Positions 16,527 through 25,894 of a stretch of 64,000 nt of DNA are shown here, in pieces. Position 1 is the first letter of the stretch; the number at the start of each line of letters is the position of its first letter. The DNA comes from Paenibacillus soyae (GTDB lineage: Bacteria > Bacillota > Bacilli > Paenibacillales > Paenibacillaceae). Location of the stretch: the NCBI RefSeq assembly GCF_024623455.1, contig NZ_JANIPJ010000006.1, forward strand, positions 62,001 to 126,000, read 5' to 3'. The notes under the pieces were generated by a model. The model searched no databases and was not told the DNA's origin. It saw only the letters and a program-made list of their open reading frames with translations. A program made the translations under genes and the position numbers.

Positions 16527-17063
16527 ATGAAAACATTAGTCATTGTTACTCATCCAAATATTCACGAATCCCGTATCAATAAGGCGTGGGTCCAAGAATT
16601 AGAGCAGCACAGCAACATTACAATCCATCAACTATATCAAGCTTATCCGAACGAAGTCATAGATGTGGCTAGGGAGCAAGCGCTATTGGAAGCGCATGAC
16701 CGCATCATTTTGCAATACCCGTTTTATTGGTACAACATGCCGCCATTACTGAAAAAATGGTTAGATGCCGTACTGCAATATGGCTGGGCTTATGGTCCGG
16801 ACGGAGATAAAATGCAAGGCAAAGAGATTGGAATTGCGATTTCAACCTACGGTTCAGAAGAATCTTATCAGCTGGGTGGGGCTAACCGATTTACGATCGA
16901 AGAATTGCTCAAGCCGATCGATGCCACTTGTCATTATATCGGTGCTCGATTTATACCGCCGTTTACATTGAGCGATGTTTCAAATGTGACCGATGAGGAG
17001 CTCGAGAAAAGCAAAATTAGTTATGTAAGATACATCACATCTGTTCAGACTACTTCTGTGTGA
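16527..17063 (+). CDS. NAD(P)H:quinone oxidoreductase, flavodoxin-like fold (YwrO/KefF family)
   Basis: A 178-residue FMN/FAD enzyme that reduces quinones by two electrons in the cytoplasm. The N-terminal TLVIVTHPNIHESRINKAW strand-loop-helix, LQYPFYWYNMPPLLKKWLD and the later GIAISTYGSE loop are hallmark parts of Flavodoxin_2 proteins. An AAAGGGG site precedes the ATG. Together with the HxlR regulator and the MFS pump it makes a quinone-detoxification cassette. A direct-repeat region begins at its stop codon. Confidence 0.9.
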   Translation: MKTLVIVTHPNIHESRINKAWVQELEQHSNITIHQLYQAYPNEVIDVAREQALLEAHDRIILQYPFYWYNMPPLLKKWLDAVLQYGWAYGPDGDKMQGKEIGIAISTYGSEESYQLGGANRFTIEELLKPIDATCHYIGARFIPPFTLSDVSNVTDEELEKSKISYVRYITSVQTTSV

Positions 17064-17286
17064 CTTTTAGCGGTAGATTCAGACGCCGTTTTCACACCCC
17101 ACAAAGTGACGATTGCCTTCGAAGCTTATTCCGAGTGCTTTGCGGGGCCCCCGATAAACAATCGCCTTCGGCTCCCTGCGCGCGGGCGAACCCCAATTTA
17201 GGGGTTCATCTCCCCCCAGGCAATCCATACGAAAAACGCCATCACGATTTGTGATGGCGTTCTCTTCGTATGGAGCCTAGGGGGAT
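17061..17286. repeat. Right direct repeat with a truncated tRNA-Ala 3' end
   Basis: This 226-bp stretch holds the second copy of the island flank (17097-17187), a full copy of the tRNA-Ala terminator hairpin (about 17231-17262) and the last 16 bases of tRNA-Ala (17271-17286), after which the match stops abruptly. GACTTTTAGCGGTRGATTCAGACGCCGT at its start recurs at 17367-17394, and the match resumes from 17398 up to the intact tRNA, so the flank is also tandemly duplicated. The 444 bases between 17064 and 17507 hold no gene that I can support. Confidence 0.75.
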
Positions 17287-17461
17287 ATGACTCGCACATG
17301 CTCGGCAATCCGACATGGGATGTCCGAATCCTGAACGAATAGCTGACGAAGCGTACTCGACGAGGACTTTTAGCGGTGGATTCAGACGCCGTGCTCGTCC
17401 GCCTTCGGCTCCCTGCGCGCGGGCGAACCCCAATTTAGGGGTTCATCTCCCCCCAGGCAAT

Positions 17462-17506
17462 CCATACGAAAAACGCCATCACGATTTGTGATGGCGTTCT
17501 CTTCGT
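17462..17506 (-). terminator. Terminator of tRNA-Ala
   Basis: The stem AACGCCATCAC / GTGATGGCGTT with a 5-nt loop, plus the outer arms CATACGAA / TTCGTATG, follows the tRNA 3' end on the minus strand and runs into TTTTT. Confidence 0.75.
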
Positions 17507-17507
17507 A

Positions 17508-17580
17508 TGGAGCCTAGGGGGATCGAACCCCTGACCTCATCGCTGCCAGCGATGCGCTCTCCCAGCTGAGCTAAGGCCCC
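17508..17580 (-). tRNA. tRNA-Ala (anticodon GGC)
   Basis: Reading the minus strand from 17580 gives GGGGCCTTAGCTCAGCTGGG at the 5' end, the anticodon loop CTGGCAG within ATCG/CGAT stems, a T arm with GGTTCGATCC, and the 3' acceptor AGGCTCC with discriminator A. The seven-base acceptor stem pairs fully apart from G-U. The CCA end is not encoded. Length is 73 nt. It is the intact copy next to the island, whose left edge holds a decayed relative. Confidence 0.95.
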
Positions 17581-17673
17581 GTATAATTGTGGCGACAAGT
17601 AAGATCATACCATACACTCTGAAAGATTGTCAATCACTCAGCGCACCATTTTTTATGCGAGTTCAATGGCATG

Positions 17674-17707
17674 AAAAAGCCCTTCTCCCCTCTGGAAAAA
17701 GGGCTTT
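17674..17707 (-). terminator. Terminator of the pst operon
   Basis: The arms AAAGCCC and GGGCTTT lie 17 bp after the pstB stop codon, with a T-run on the minus strand. Confidence 0.75.
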
Positions 17708-17723
17708 CGCGACATACGCAAGA

Positions 17724-18560
17724 TCAGCCGAATTTGCCGGTGATGTAGTCTTCCGTTTGTTTGTTGGACGGGTTCGTGAACACTTTGCTCGTAATGTCGG
17801 TTTCCACGATCTTGCCGTTGAGGAAGAACGACGTGATATCCGAGATCCGAGCCGCTTGCTGCATGTTATGGGTAACGATGACGATCGTGTACTGCTGCTT
17901 CAGCTCGTTAACCAGCTCTTCTACCTTCAGAGTCGCGAGCGGATCGAGCGCGGAAGTCGGTTCGTCCATCAGGACGATCTCGGGCTCGACGGCGAGCACG
18001 CGGGCGATGCAGAGACGCTGCTGCTGACCGCCGGACAATCCCAATGCCGAAGAATGCAGGCGATCCTTGACCTCGTTCCAGAGCGCCGCTTGCTTCAGGC
18101 TGCGCTCAACGATTTCGTTCAGCTGTGCTTTCTTCTTGATGCCATGGGCTCTTGGGCCGTATGCGATATTGTCGTAGATGCTCATCGGGAACGGGTTTGG
18201 CTTCTGGAATACCATACCGACCTTTTTGCGCAGCTCGACGACGTTTACCGATTTGTCATAAATGTTTTCGCCGCCGATTTGGATTTCTCCTTTGATGGAG
18301 ACGCCCTTCACGAGATCGTTCATACGGTTCAGCGTACGAAGGAACGTCGATTTGCCGCAGCCGGACGGTCCGATCAGCGCCGTAATCTGTTTCTCGGAGA
18401 TGTTGAGATTGATGTCGTGAAGCGCCTGAAATTCCCCATAAAACAAATCCAGGTTTTTCGCTGCGATTTGCGGAGTGCTCATTTCTATTTTTCCCCCTTC
18501 GTTCGGCTTCTTTTCTATAGGCGTTGTGTGGTTAGTTGGTTTGGTTAAAGTCGCTTGCAA
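17724..18560 (-). CDS. pstB: Phosphate ABC transporter ATP-binding protein
   Basis: ATPase of the high-affinity phosphate importer PstSCAB. The protein has Walker [10 protein letters not shown], the Q-loop in [17 protein letters not shown], the signature LSGGQQQR, Walker B IVLMDEP and the switch His in VTHNMQQ. The TTG at 18560 has an excellent GGGGAGG seven bases upstream, giving 278 residues; an ATG at 18482 behind GAAGGGGGAA would give the more usual 252 residues, so the start is open. It is the last gene of pstS-pstC-pstA-pstB. Confidence 0.95.
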   Translation of the reverse strand: MQATLTKPTNHTTPIEKKPNEGGKIEMSTPQIAAKNLDLFYGEFQALHDINLNISEKQITALIGPSGCGKSTFLRTLNRMNDLVKGVSIKGEIQIGGENIYDKSVNVVELRKKVGMVFQKPNPFPMSIYDNIAYGPRAHGIKKKAQLNEIVERSLKQAALWNEVKDRLHSSALGLSGGQQQRLCIARVLAVEPEIVLMDEPTSALDPLATLKVEELVNELKQQYTIVIVTHNMQQAARISDITSFFLNGKIVETDITSKVFTNPSNKQTEDYITGKFG

Positions 18561-18594
18561 GTGGATCCTCCCCTTCGTTGACGAATCGCTATGG

Positions 18595-19434
18595 CTACGA
18601 GAATCGTTTGATCAGTCTGCGGAAGAACCAGCTTGCCGTCAGGTTGATGATCAGGATCAAAATAATGAGCACGGCCGCGGTTCCGAACGCGACGTCCATG
18701 GCACCCGTCTCCATCGCCACCATATACAGGTGCAGCGATAGGGTCCGGCTGCCGTCCATGAGGGATTGCGGGATGAGCAAGGTGCCGCCCAGCGTCAGCA
18801 GGAATGCCGCCGTCTCCCCGACGACGCGGCCGATCGACAAGATAATGCCCGTAATGATACCTGGCATCGCGGTCGGGAGAATCAAGCCTTTGATCGTCTG
18901 CCATTTGGTTGTGCCGAGCGCGAGACTGCCTTCGCGGAGCGAGTCCGGTACGGCTTTGAGCGCCTCTTCGGCCGTACGCACGATCGTCGGCAGAACCATA
19001 GTCACGCCGGTAAGCGCCGCGGACAGAATCGACCAGCCACCCGTGACGGGCTCGAGCAAGATAACGAAAAACGCGAAGCCGAACAAACCGAATACGATCG
19101 AAGGGATACCCGCGAGCGCTTCCGTCGCGAAACGGATCACCGACGTGATTTTGCCGCGGGATGTGTATTCGTTCAAATAAATGGCTGCCCCGACGCCGAT
19201 TGGCGTCGCGATGATCATTGTTGTGATGACTAGATACAATGTACCGATAATAGCCGGGAAGATACCGCCTTCCGCGCCCATTTTGCGCGGTTTCGAGGTA
19301 AGGAATTCAATATTGATCATCGTAAGACCTTGACTGAGAATATAACCGATGATGAAGATGAGTACGCATACCGTCAGCAAGCCCAATCCGCTCAAACAGG
19401 CGAAAGCGATTTTTTGTTTTCTTAGAACGTTCAT
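18595..19434 (-). CDS. pstA: Phosphate ABC transporter permease PstA
   Basis: Membrane subunit of the phosphate importer, 279 residues, six predicted helices and the permease loop [24 protein letters not shown], which in Pst permeases replaces the EAA motif. GGGAGG precedes the ATG, and the start directly follows the pstC stop codon, showing tight coupling of the two permease subunits. Its stop is 34 bp from the pstB start. Confidence 0.95.
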   Translation of the reverse strand: MNVLRKQKIAFACLSGLGLLTVCVLIFIIGYILSQGLTMINIEFLTSKPRKMGAEGGIFPAIIGTLYLVITTMIIATPIGVGAAIYLNEYTSRGKITSVIRFATEALAGIPSIVFGLFGFAFFVILLEPVTGGWSILSAALTGVTMVLPTIVRTAEEALKAVPDSLREGSLALGTTKWQTIKGLILPTAMPGIITGIILSIGRVVGETAAFLLTLGGTLLIPQSLMDGSRTLSLHLYMVAMETGAMDVAFGTAAVLIILILIINLTASWFFRRLIKRFS

Positions 19435-20337
19435 TTACTTCCTCCCTTTGCGGCGTACCAGCAGCGTCGTGATGGAGTTCAAGATGATAATGAAGACGAA
19501 CAACACGATGCCTGTCGCGAACAGCGCTTGCTGATGCTCAGGACCTGCGTAACCCATCTCGAGCGCGATGTTGGCGGTCATCGAACGTGCCGGCGCGAAC
19601 AATCCGGTCCAATCTAATGCAGGAACGAGCGGCGTGTTGCCGATAACCATGATGACGGCCATCGTCTCGCCGAGCGCGCGGCCAACGCCGAGAATGATGG
19701 CTGTAATGATGCCCGACTTGGCTGCCGGCACCAGCACTTTGTAAATCGTCTGCCAATGCGATACGCCAAGCGCCAAGGAGCCTTCCTTGTATTCCTTCGG
19801 CACCGCCCGCAGGGCATCTAACGAAATATTAATAATGGTCGGTAAGATCATAATGGCCAAAATAATAGCGGCAGTCAGAATCGAATAACCAGTCTGATAA
19901 TTGGATGGTAAGTACTCCGCGAGCGGCCCTCTCTCCAGACTGGAGATAACGCCGCGAACGGCGAACATTCCGAACAAACCATATACGACGGACGGAATCC
20001 CAGCCAGAAGCTCGACGGCGGGAATAATGATCCGGGATATTCGTTGATTGGCAATCTCGACAAGATAAACGGCTACTCCGAGTCCCATCGGCGCACCGAT
20101 CAGAATAGCCACGAAAGTAACATAGATCGTGCCTACGATCATTGGCCAAATGCCGTACACCTGATTCGTAGGATTCCACACGTTACCGAACAATACATCG
20201 GTAATTCCATATTTGAAAAAGATGGGCAGCCCTTCGATGAAAACGAAGACGCCGATCAGCAAAACGCTGAATACTGCCGTAAAGGCGGTTATGAATAACA
20301 AGGTTTTTACGATTTTCTCTTCCAGAAGCCGGTTCAA
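19435..20337 (-). CDS. pstC: Phosphate ABC transporter permease PstC
   Basis: Partner permease of PstA, 300 residues with six predicted helices and the loop LDALRAVPKEYKEGSLALGVSHWQ. The start codon is TTG with GGGGGGA a few bases upstream. It is separated from pstS by 120 bp that contain a perfect 9-bp hairpin (20393-20421), which may lower expression of the downstream genes relative to pstS, as is usual in pst operons. Confidence 0.95.
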   Translation of the reverse strand: MNRLLEEKIVKTLLFITAFTAVFSVLLIGVFVFIEGLPIFFKYGITDVLFGNVWNPTNQVYGIWPMIVGTIYVTFVAILIGAPMGLGVAVYLVEIANQRISRIIIPAVELLAGIPSVVYGLFGMFAVRGVISSLERGPLAEYLPSNYQTGYSILTAAIILAIMILPTIINISLDALRAVPKEYKEGSLALGVSHWQTIYKVLVPAAKSGIITAIILGVGRALGETMAVIMVIGNTPLVPALDWTGLFAPARSMTANIALEMGYAGPEHQQALFATGIVLFVFIIILNSITTLLVRRKGRK

Positions 20338-20392
20338 ACGTCATCCCCCCAAGACACAACGGTCATTATGCACCTTCTCTATAACAGGCTCG

Positions 20393-20421
20393 GAGGATAG
20401 CACAGAGATTCGGCTATCCTC
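20393..20421 (-). promoter_or_regulatory. Hairpin between pstS and pstC
   Basis: GAGGATAGC and GCTATCCTC form a perfect 9-bp stem with an 11-nt loop and no T-run after it. It more likely stabilises the pstS transcript or attenuates read-through than fully terminates. Confidence 0.55.
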
Positions 20422-20457
20422 GCGAGTATTGATGATTTGTTGCGAATGAATGGACGA

Positions 20458-21366
20458 TTATTTCGTTGCCGTTACATAACCGTTCTCAACGACGATTCTT
20501 TGGCCTTCTTCGCTAAGCACGTAGTCGATGAATGCTTGAGCAACTGCGGAATTTTCTTTGCCTTCGCCTACCAGGAAGTTGAACGGACGTTGGATTGGGT
20601 ATACGGCGGATTTGATGTTCTCTTCCGTCGGCTCGTGTCCGTCAACCTTCAGTGCCTTCACGCTGTCGTTCAGACCGCCCGTGGATACGTAACCGATCGC
20701 GTTCACGTCTTGGCCTACGGCTTCGCGTACGGCGCCAGTGGAGTTCTGGATAATGGCTTCTGCCACGAATGGCTCTTCGCCGAGGACAAGCTCGCCGAAT
20801 GCGTCGCGCGTTCCGGAACCTTCCTCACGGTTGATCACGACGATGTCGCCCGCTTGGCCGCCAACTTCGCTCCAGTTCTTGATTGCGCCCGAGAAGATGC
20901 CTTTTACTTGATCAACCGTCAGATCCTCGACCGAGTTGCCAGGGTTTACGACAACCGCGATACCGTCGATCGCGATAACGATCGGTTCGATGCCCGTTTC
21001 TTCGTCTTTCAGCGCGCGGGATGCCATGCCGATGTCAGCCGTGCCTGCTTGAGCTGCTTTTACGCCTGCGCCGGAACCGCCGCCTGCTACTTCGATGCGA
21101 GCGTCTCCGTTAGTGCCCATGAACGCCGTTCCAAGTTCTTCGGCAAGTGGTTGCACGGACGTAGAGCCCGCGATCGTTACCGTTCCGCTAACCGTTGTCT
21201 CCGGCGATGGGGATGCCGATTCCGTCGGTGTGTTCGATGGCGAGTTCGTTGCTGCGCCATTGTTGCCTCCGTTATTGTTTCCGCCGCAACCTGTCATGAT
21301 CATGGCCGATGTCAGAACTGTCAAAATTGCCCCCGTGAACATTTTACCTTTGAATAGATTTTTCAT
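20458..21366 (-). CDS. pstS: Phosphate-binding lipoprotein PstS
   Basis: Extracellular phosphate receptor of about 302 residues, lipid-anchored at the Cys of the lipobox MTGC (about residue 27), followed by an Asn/Gly-rich and Ser/Thr/Pro-rich linker. The phosphate-binding loops IAGSTSVQP, GGGSGAGVKAA and REEGSGTRDAF are present. The ATG at 21366 is used, since the GTG six codons earlier overlaps the GGAGG site. First gene of the pst operon, with a PhoP box about 80 bp upstream. Confidence 0.95.
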   Translation of the reverse strand: MKNLFKGKMFTGAILTVLTSAMIMTGCGGNNNGGNNGAATNSPSNTPTESASPSPETTVSGTVTIAGSTSVQPLAEELGTAFMGTNGDARIEVAGGGSGAGVKAAQAGTADIGMASRALKDEETGIEPIVIAIDGIAVVVNPGNSVEDLTVDQVKGIFSGAIKNWSEVGGQAGDIVVINREEGSGTRDAFGELVLGEEPFVAEAIIQNSTGAVREAVGQDVNAIGYVSTGGLNDSVKALKVDGHEPTEENIKSAVYPIQRPFNFLVGEGKENSAVAQAFIDYVLSEEGQRIVVENGYVTATK

Positions 21367-21410
21367 TGGTTTCCATTCCTCCACCTTTATATTTGCTGGC
21401 TACAAACTGA

Positions 21411-21464
21411 ATTATAGGGAGCTTTTTTTAAATGCGTATATGCGGAGTGTAAATTCAATGTAAA
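21411..21464 (-). promoter_or_regulatory. PhoP box and promoter of pstS
   Basis: On the minus strand TTTACA occurs twice (21459-21464 and 21448-21453), 11 bp apart, close to the PhoP consensus TTAACA with the right spacing. A perfect TATAAT lies at 21411-21416. The rest of the gap to nrdR (21465-21665) shows only the nrdR terminator. Confidence 0.7.
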
Positions 21465-21602
21465 ATATCAAGCTATCTTGCGAAAATGATAGAGCATCGA
21501 ATAGATTTGTCGCATATTGTCGCTGGACGTGCGTGCTACCCATACCCATTTCATGGCGAAGGACTATACGTTTTTCAATTGACTTTCCCATTCATGCGAA
21601 AA

Positions 21603-21634
21603 AAAACCGCATCCTTTTAACAGGATACGGTTTT
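21603..21634 (-). terminator. Terminator of nrdR
   Basis: The arms AAAACCGCATCC and GGATACGGTTTT (one mismatch) with an 8-nt loop lie 32 bp after the nrdR stop, with a T-run on the minus strand. Confidence 0.8.
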
Positions 21635-21665
21635 GAGCGGTCTAATTCATTTCATTCGGCTTGCT

Positions 21666-22151
21666 CTAAGAATTGTGCATTCCGCCGTTAAGAGGATGCT
21701 TCGAGAGCAGACTGTTCAGCTCTTTCATGAACATGTCGATATCCTTGAACTGTCTGTACACGGACGCGAAGCGAACGTAAGCGACTTCGTCGATCGGGTA
21801 CAGCTGGTTCATGACATAGCCGCCGATCTCGCTGCTATCGACCTCGGCATTCGCCGTCGTACGGAGCTCCTTCTCAACTTCGGAGACGATGACCTCCAGC
21901 CTTTCGACCGGCACAGGGCGTTTCTCACAGGCGCGAATTAGGCCGCGCAGGATTTTGTCCCGGCTGAATTCCTCACGGCTGCCGTCCTTCTTGATGACGA
22001 TGAGCGGCGTTTCCTCGACCATCTCGAACGTCGTGAAGCGTCGGCTGCATTTCTCGCACTCGCGGCGTCTGCGGATCGATTTGTTTTCGTTGGCGGGTCT
22101 GGAGTCCAGCACCTTGGTTCCCGCGTAATCGCAATATGGGCATTTCATCAT
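21666..22151 (-). CDS. nrdR: Ribonucleotide reductase repressor NrdR
   Basis: Zinc- and ATP-binding repressor of ribonucleotide reductase genes, about 161 residues. The zinc ribbon is formed by CPYC near residue 4 and CEKC near residue 31, with [17 protein letters not shown] between ribbon and ATP cone. The ATP-cone domain (about 50-140) follows. GGGAGG lies six bases before the first of two adjacent ATG codons; either may be used. It is divergent from the spore-protein gene and not in an obvious operon. Confidence 0.95.
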   Translation of the reverse strand: MMKCPYCDYAGTKVLDSRPANENKSIRRRRECEKCSRRFTTFEMVEETPLIVIKKDGSREEFSRDKILRGLIRACEKRPVPVERLEVIVSEVEKELRTTANAEVDSSEIGGYVMNQLYPIDEVAYVRFASVYRQFKDIDMFMKELNSLLSKHPLNGGMHNS

Positions 22152-22225
22152 GACATTCCTCCCTTCCGGAGCTTGTTTTGTTCTACATTCCAATCCATCG
22201 AATTAAAAATTCCAACCGTTTCCTG

Positions 22226-22254
22226 TAATGAACTCTGGAATTACGCACATAATA
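22226..22254 (+). promoter_or_regulatory. Possible sigma-G promoter of the spore protein gene
   Basis: TAATG (22226-22230) and CATAATA (22248-22254), 17 bp apart, fit the sigma-G elements gnATR and cATnnTA except for the first G. This is the expected forespore class for such genes. Confidence 0.45.
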
Positions 22255-22284
22255 CAGTTACCAACCGCAAGGAGGTGAACATCA

Positions 22285-22500
22285 ATGAGCGCATCCCGCA
22301 GCAGTAACCAACTGGTAGTGCCGCAAGCGACAGCAGCTCTGGACCAAATGAAATTCGAGGTCGCACAAGAGCTGGGTATCGCGATTCCTCAAGACGGCTA
22401 CTATGGAAACATGGCAACGCGTGACGCAGGCTCCATCGGGGGTTACATCACCCGTCGCCTGGTACAAATTGCCGAACAATCCCTAGCCGGCACAAAATAG
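22285..22500 (+). CDS. Alpha/beta-type small acid-soluble spore protein
   Basis: A 71-residue DNA-coating protein of the spore core that protects against UV and heat and is cleaved on germination. The central MKFEVAQELGI contains the germination protease site region, and the C-terminal GNMATRDAGSIGGYITRRLV is the conserved DNA-binding segment. A perfect AAGGAGGTGA site precedes the ATG. It stands alone, divergent from nrdR. Confidence 0.95.
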   Translation: MSASRSSNQLVVPQATAALDQMKFEVAQELGIAIPQDGYYGNMATRDAGSIGGYITRRLVQIAEQSLAGTK

Positions 22501-22617
22501 TGATTCATCTGTATGAATAACGGAAGTCTTGGAGGTGCTTGTCCTGAAGCGACGAGCCCTTCAAGGCTTTCTTAACGTTCATCAGTTAAAGTGCGTGTTC
22601 AACAACCTCTTAAGGGA

Positions 22618-23195
22618 TCAGAACTCGGGATATAAATCCTTGTACTTATTATAATAATAAAAAACCCGTTGTACATAGTGCCTGGTTTCGCCGAACGGAA
22701 TTTCCTTCACCGTCTCCATGCTGCCGTCCCAGCTTCCGGAATCCAGCCATTTGCGAACGTTGCCGGGACCGGCGTTATAGGCCGCCACCGCCGCCACCTG
22801 ATTATGTTCGAATTGCCTATGCAGCGCATTCAAATACCAAGATCCAACCTCGATGCTGACATCCGCCCGATGGCGCAGCATATCGTCGTTCACCTTCTCG
22901 AAGCCCGCTTTCTCGACAACCCAATGCGCGGTGTCCGGCATGAGCTGCATAAGCCCTAGCGCGCCTTTCCTCGATTCCCGTCCCGTCTCGTAATTGGACT
23001 CCGCCCGAATGATGGCCGCCACCAAGTGAGGCTCAAGCCCGTAATTCGATGCGCTTGCGCGGATGTCGTCCTTGTAATGAATCGGATACATCCATGTCGC
23101 CAGCCAATCGGACTTGAGGAATAGGACCGACACGAACGCCGCTATGAGGAACAGGAAAAATCGTTTTTTCACGCGGATGCGTCGCCTTTTCTTCT

Positions 23196-23199
<4 letters not shown>
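22618..23199 (-). CDS. Lytic transglycosylase, Slt family
   Basis: Membrane-anchored enzyme of about 193 residues that cleaves peptidoglycan between MurNAc and GlcNAc. A basic N-terminus is followed by one hydrophobic anchor (about 13-32); the Slt domain (about 45-190) has the catalytic Glu in IIRAESNY, then GALGLMQLMP and AAYNAGPGNV. The ATG at 23199 overlaps the end of coaE (stop at 23196), so translation is coupled; its ribosome site is weak. The product resembles the YjbJ-like transglycosylases of Bacillus. Confidence 0.9.
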
Positions 23200-23798
<599 letters not shown>

Positions 23799-23836
23799 AG
23801 CGATCACCTCCAGTTCAATTGAGAGTTCAAATGAGA

Positions 23837-24119
23837 GTTCAAAAAGTCCACTTTTCAGCACCGAGAAGATCGGATGAAGCTAGAAACTGAGGAGCGTAGC
23901 GTAGCAGCGCTACGTGAGCACCGGAAGTTTCGGCTGAATTCGATATTCGACGTCGAATCCGCTTCCTGCAAGTGCTTCGTGATGATAAAACCTATATCGA
24001 GGCCTTTCATGGATGAGCGACCGCGTTTAAAGGTAGGTTTTATCGCCAATAAGAATTTATTTTTCCGTATGCTCGGAAATATATAAATTCTTATGCGGGC
24101 AAAAGTGGACTTTTTGAAC
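23837..24119. repeat. Dispersed terminal-inverted-repeat element, copy 1 (283 bp)
   Basis: Bounded by a perfect 18-bp inverted repeat (GTTCAAAAAGTCCACTTT and its complement). The left part matches copy 2 (49914-50120) in opposite orientation. The right part is different and contains two further inverted repeats, GATAAAACCT/AGGTTTTATC and AAGAATTTAT/ATAAATTCTT, that may form hairpins. The 70-codon reading frame inside lacks a clear ribosome site and is not called as a gene. It looks like a non-autonomous mobile element or a RAYT/REP-like repeat. Confidence 0.7.
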
Positions 24120-24125
24120 ATCCTC

Positions 24126-24821
24126 TTACAACAGCTTCATAATACCCATCATGATTAATAATATACCCGGCAAATAAGACAGCGCCTGCATGCCCCGTTT
24201 CGCCGAAAGCCGAAGGCCCAGCTGCGTTCCCGTCACCAGGAAAATCGCGCTGGCCGCCGCGATGACGACGGATGTCAGCAGCGCCGGCAACCCAAGCAGC
24301 GCCGCGCCGAGCCCCGCGCCGAATGCGTCAAGCGACAGAGCGACGCCCAGCATGACGGCTTCTGAAGCCGAGATGATGCCGGAGCGGTCGACGTCAGCCG
24401 CCTGAGGCGTTCTCAGGATTTGGATAACAAGTCCAAGCCGCTTCAGCTCCAGCTTGAGCAGCTGAGCCGTTTCGAGCGCCGCGGAGCCCGAGGTTACCGC
24501 CTTCTCCGACTTCTCCTCCGACGAAGCGGCCGCTTCTCCCTCATCGCCTTTGCTTCGTGTAAGCTGGTACAACGCCCAGCAGCCGATGCCGATCAGGATA
24601 ACCGCGCCGATCAGCTTGGCGGCCGATTCCGAGATATATCCCCCAAGCCATCCCCCGGCCTGCATCGACAACCAGATGATGAAGCCCGAGCAACACGCGA
24701 TAATCAATACCGATAAGATAGGAATGCGTATCTTCCGAAGACCGTAGGTCACGCCGACGCCGAAGCCGTCCAGGCTCACGGCGAACGCAAGCACGACCAG
24801 GGATACCAGATGTGCAGTCAA
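24126..24821 (-). CDS. ytaF: Sporulation membrane protein YtaF
   Basis: A polytopic membrane protein of about 231 residues, related to the MntP/cadmium-transporter-like fold, with two similar halves: AFAVSLDGFGVGVTYGLR near the start and GVALSLDAFGAGLGAAL after a charged loop of about 70 residues. The start is TTG at 24821 with GGAGG nine bases upstream. In Bacillus subtilis ytaF is also next to mutM and coaE, so the neighbourhood supports the call. Confidence 0.88.
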   Translation of the reverse strand: MTAHLVSLVVLAFAVSLDGFGVGVTYGLRKIRIPILSVLIIACCSGFIIWLSMQAGGWLGGYISESAAKLIGAVILIGIGCWALYQLTRSKGDEGEAAASSEEKSEKAVTSGSAALETAQLLKLELKRLGLVIQILRTPQAADVDRSGIISASEAVMLGVALSLDAFGAGLGAALLGLPALLTSVVIAAASAIFLVTGTQLGLRLSAKRGMQALSYLPGILLIMMGIMKLL

Positions 24822-24966
24822 CTTCAAGCTCCTCCCCGCATAGCGGATGCCCGAATCCCCGCAAGCGAAGCTAGAAGCGTTTCGCGAGCGTCGACAGGGC
24901 ATGCGCCTATCGTTCGTAACATCATCATATGCGGGGTTCGGCTTGCGGTGCACGGACGGACGCGAA

Positions 24967-25827
24967 TCAGGCTTCTGCCTTAACCGGCCGCGCTTCCTTT
25001 GTCTTCTGGCATTTCTTGCAAATATGGGTACCCCTTCCGCCCACGACGAACTTATGGATCGGCTTGCCGCAGCTTGGGCAAGGCTCGTCCTTCCGTCCGT
25101 ACACAAGCAGCTGATGCTGGAACATGCCCATCTCGCCTTGGCCGTTCACGTACGACTTGATCGACGAGCCACCGGCCTCCACGGCCCGGGCAAGAGTAGC
25201 CCGGATGGATTCGTGCAGCTTCTTCCATTCGGCCGGGCTCAAGCTCTCCGGCGAACGCTCGGGATGAATGCGCGCTTGGAACAAAGCCTCGTCGACGTAA
25301 ATATTGCCGAGGCCCACGATGTGCTCCTGGTTCAGCAGCAGCGGCTTGATGCGCGTGGAGCGCTTCTCCAGCCTCTCGCGGAACGCCTTCAAGGTGAAGG
25401 CTTCTTCGTCGAGCGGCTCGATGCCGAGCTTGTTCAGCGGCGGCAGCTCGAATTCCTCTCCGGGCTGGAACAAGTGCATCGTGCCGAATTGCCGGACATC
25501 CTTGTACCTCAGATCCGTGCCGTCGTCGAAGTGGAACAGCACGTGTGTATGGAGCTCCACGGGCTCATCGGAGCCATATACGCCGTAGCGCCCTTCCATT
25601 CTCAGATGCGACACAAGCACCAATCCGTCCAAAATAATGCGAAGAAACTTTCCTCTCCGCTCTATCGTCTGAATCGTGCGGCCGGCAAGCGCGTCTTCGA
25701 ACTGACGCGGGTCCGCCGGCCTCTGTATAATTCTAGGGAGCTTCACCGTAACGGACGCGATGCGTTTGCCCGCCACGAGCTCGATCAATGTTCGTCTAAC
25801 CGTCTCTACCTCTGGCAGTTCAGGCAT
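24967..25827 (-). CDS. mutM: Formamidopyrimidine-DNA glycosylase
   Basis: Base-excision repair enzyme that removes 8-oxoguanine and cleaves the abasic site. The catalytic N-terminal Pro and Glu (MPELPEVET) are present, the Lys in RRGKFL near residue 59, and a C-terminal zinc finger with CPSC and CKKC. Length 286 is normal. A GAGG site precedes the ATG. It lies 67 bp downstream of polA, giving the common polA-mutM-ytaF/coaE order of Bacillales. Confidence 0.95.
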   Translation of the reverse strand: MPELPEVETVRRTLIELVAGKRIASVTVKLPRIIQRPADPRQFEDALAGRTIQTIERRGKFLRIILDGLVLVSHLRMEGRYGVYGSDEPVELHTHVLFHFDDGTDLRYKDVRQFGTMHLFQPGEEFELPPLNKLGIEPLDEEAFTLKAFRERLEKRSTRIKPLLLNQEHIVGLGNIYVDEALFQARIHPERSPESLSPAEWKKLHESIRATLARAVEAGGSSIKSYVNGQGEMGMFQHQLLVYGRKDEPCPSCGKPIHKFVVGGRGTHICKKCQKTKEARPVKAEA

Positions 25828-25894
25828 GTCTCCTCACCTCAGCTACCATTATACCTCACGGCAGGGCCCTACGTCCGTTAACGTTCTCTAACCT

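Noticed and set aside
14284..17063. Prophage or integrative element at tRNA-Ala
   Set aside because: No integrase, recombinase, phage or transfer gene is present within the repeats, so only a small island is claimed.
17287..17366. Possible second tRNA after the truncated tRNA-Ala stub
   Set aside because: The 80 bases have no cloverleaf stems or T-loop sequence in proper position.
23874..24086. Seventy-codon frame inside repeat copy 1
   Set aside because: It lies within a repeat with nested inverted repeats and has no convincing ribosome site; the other copies do not keep the frame.
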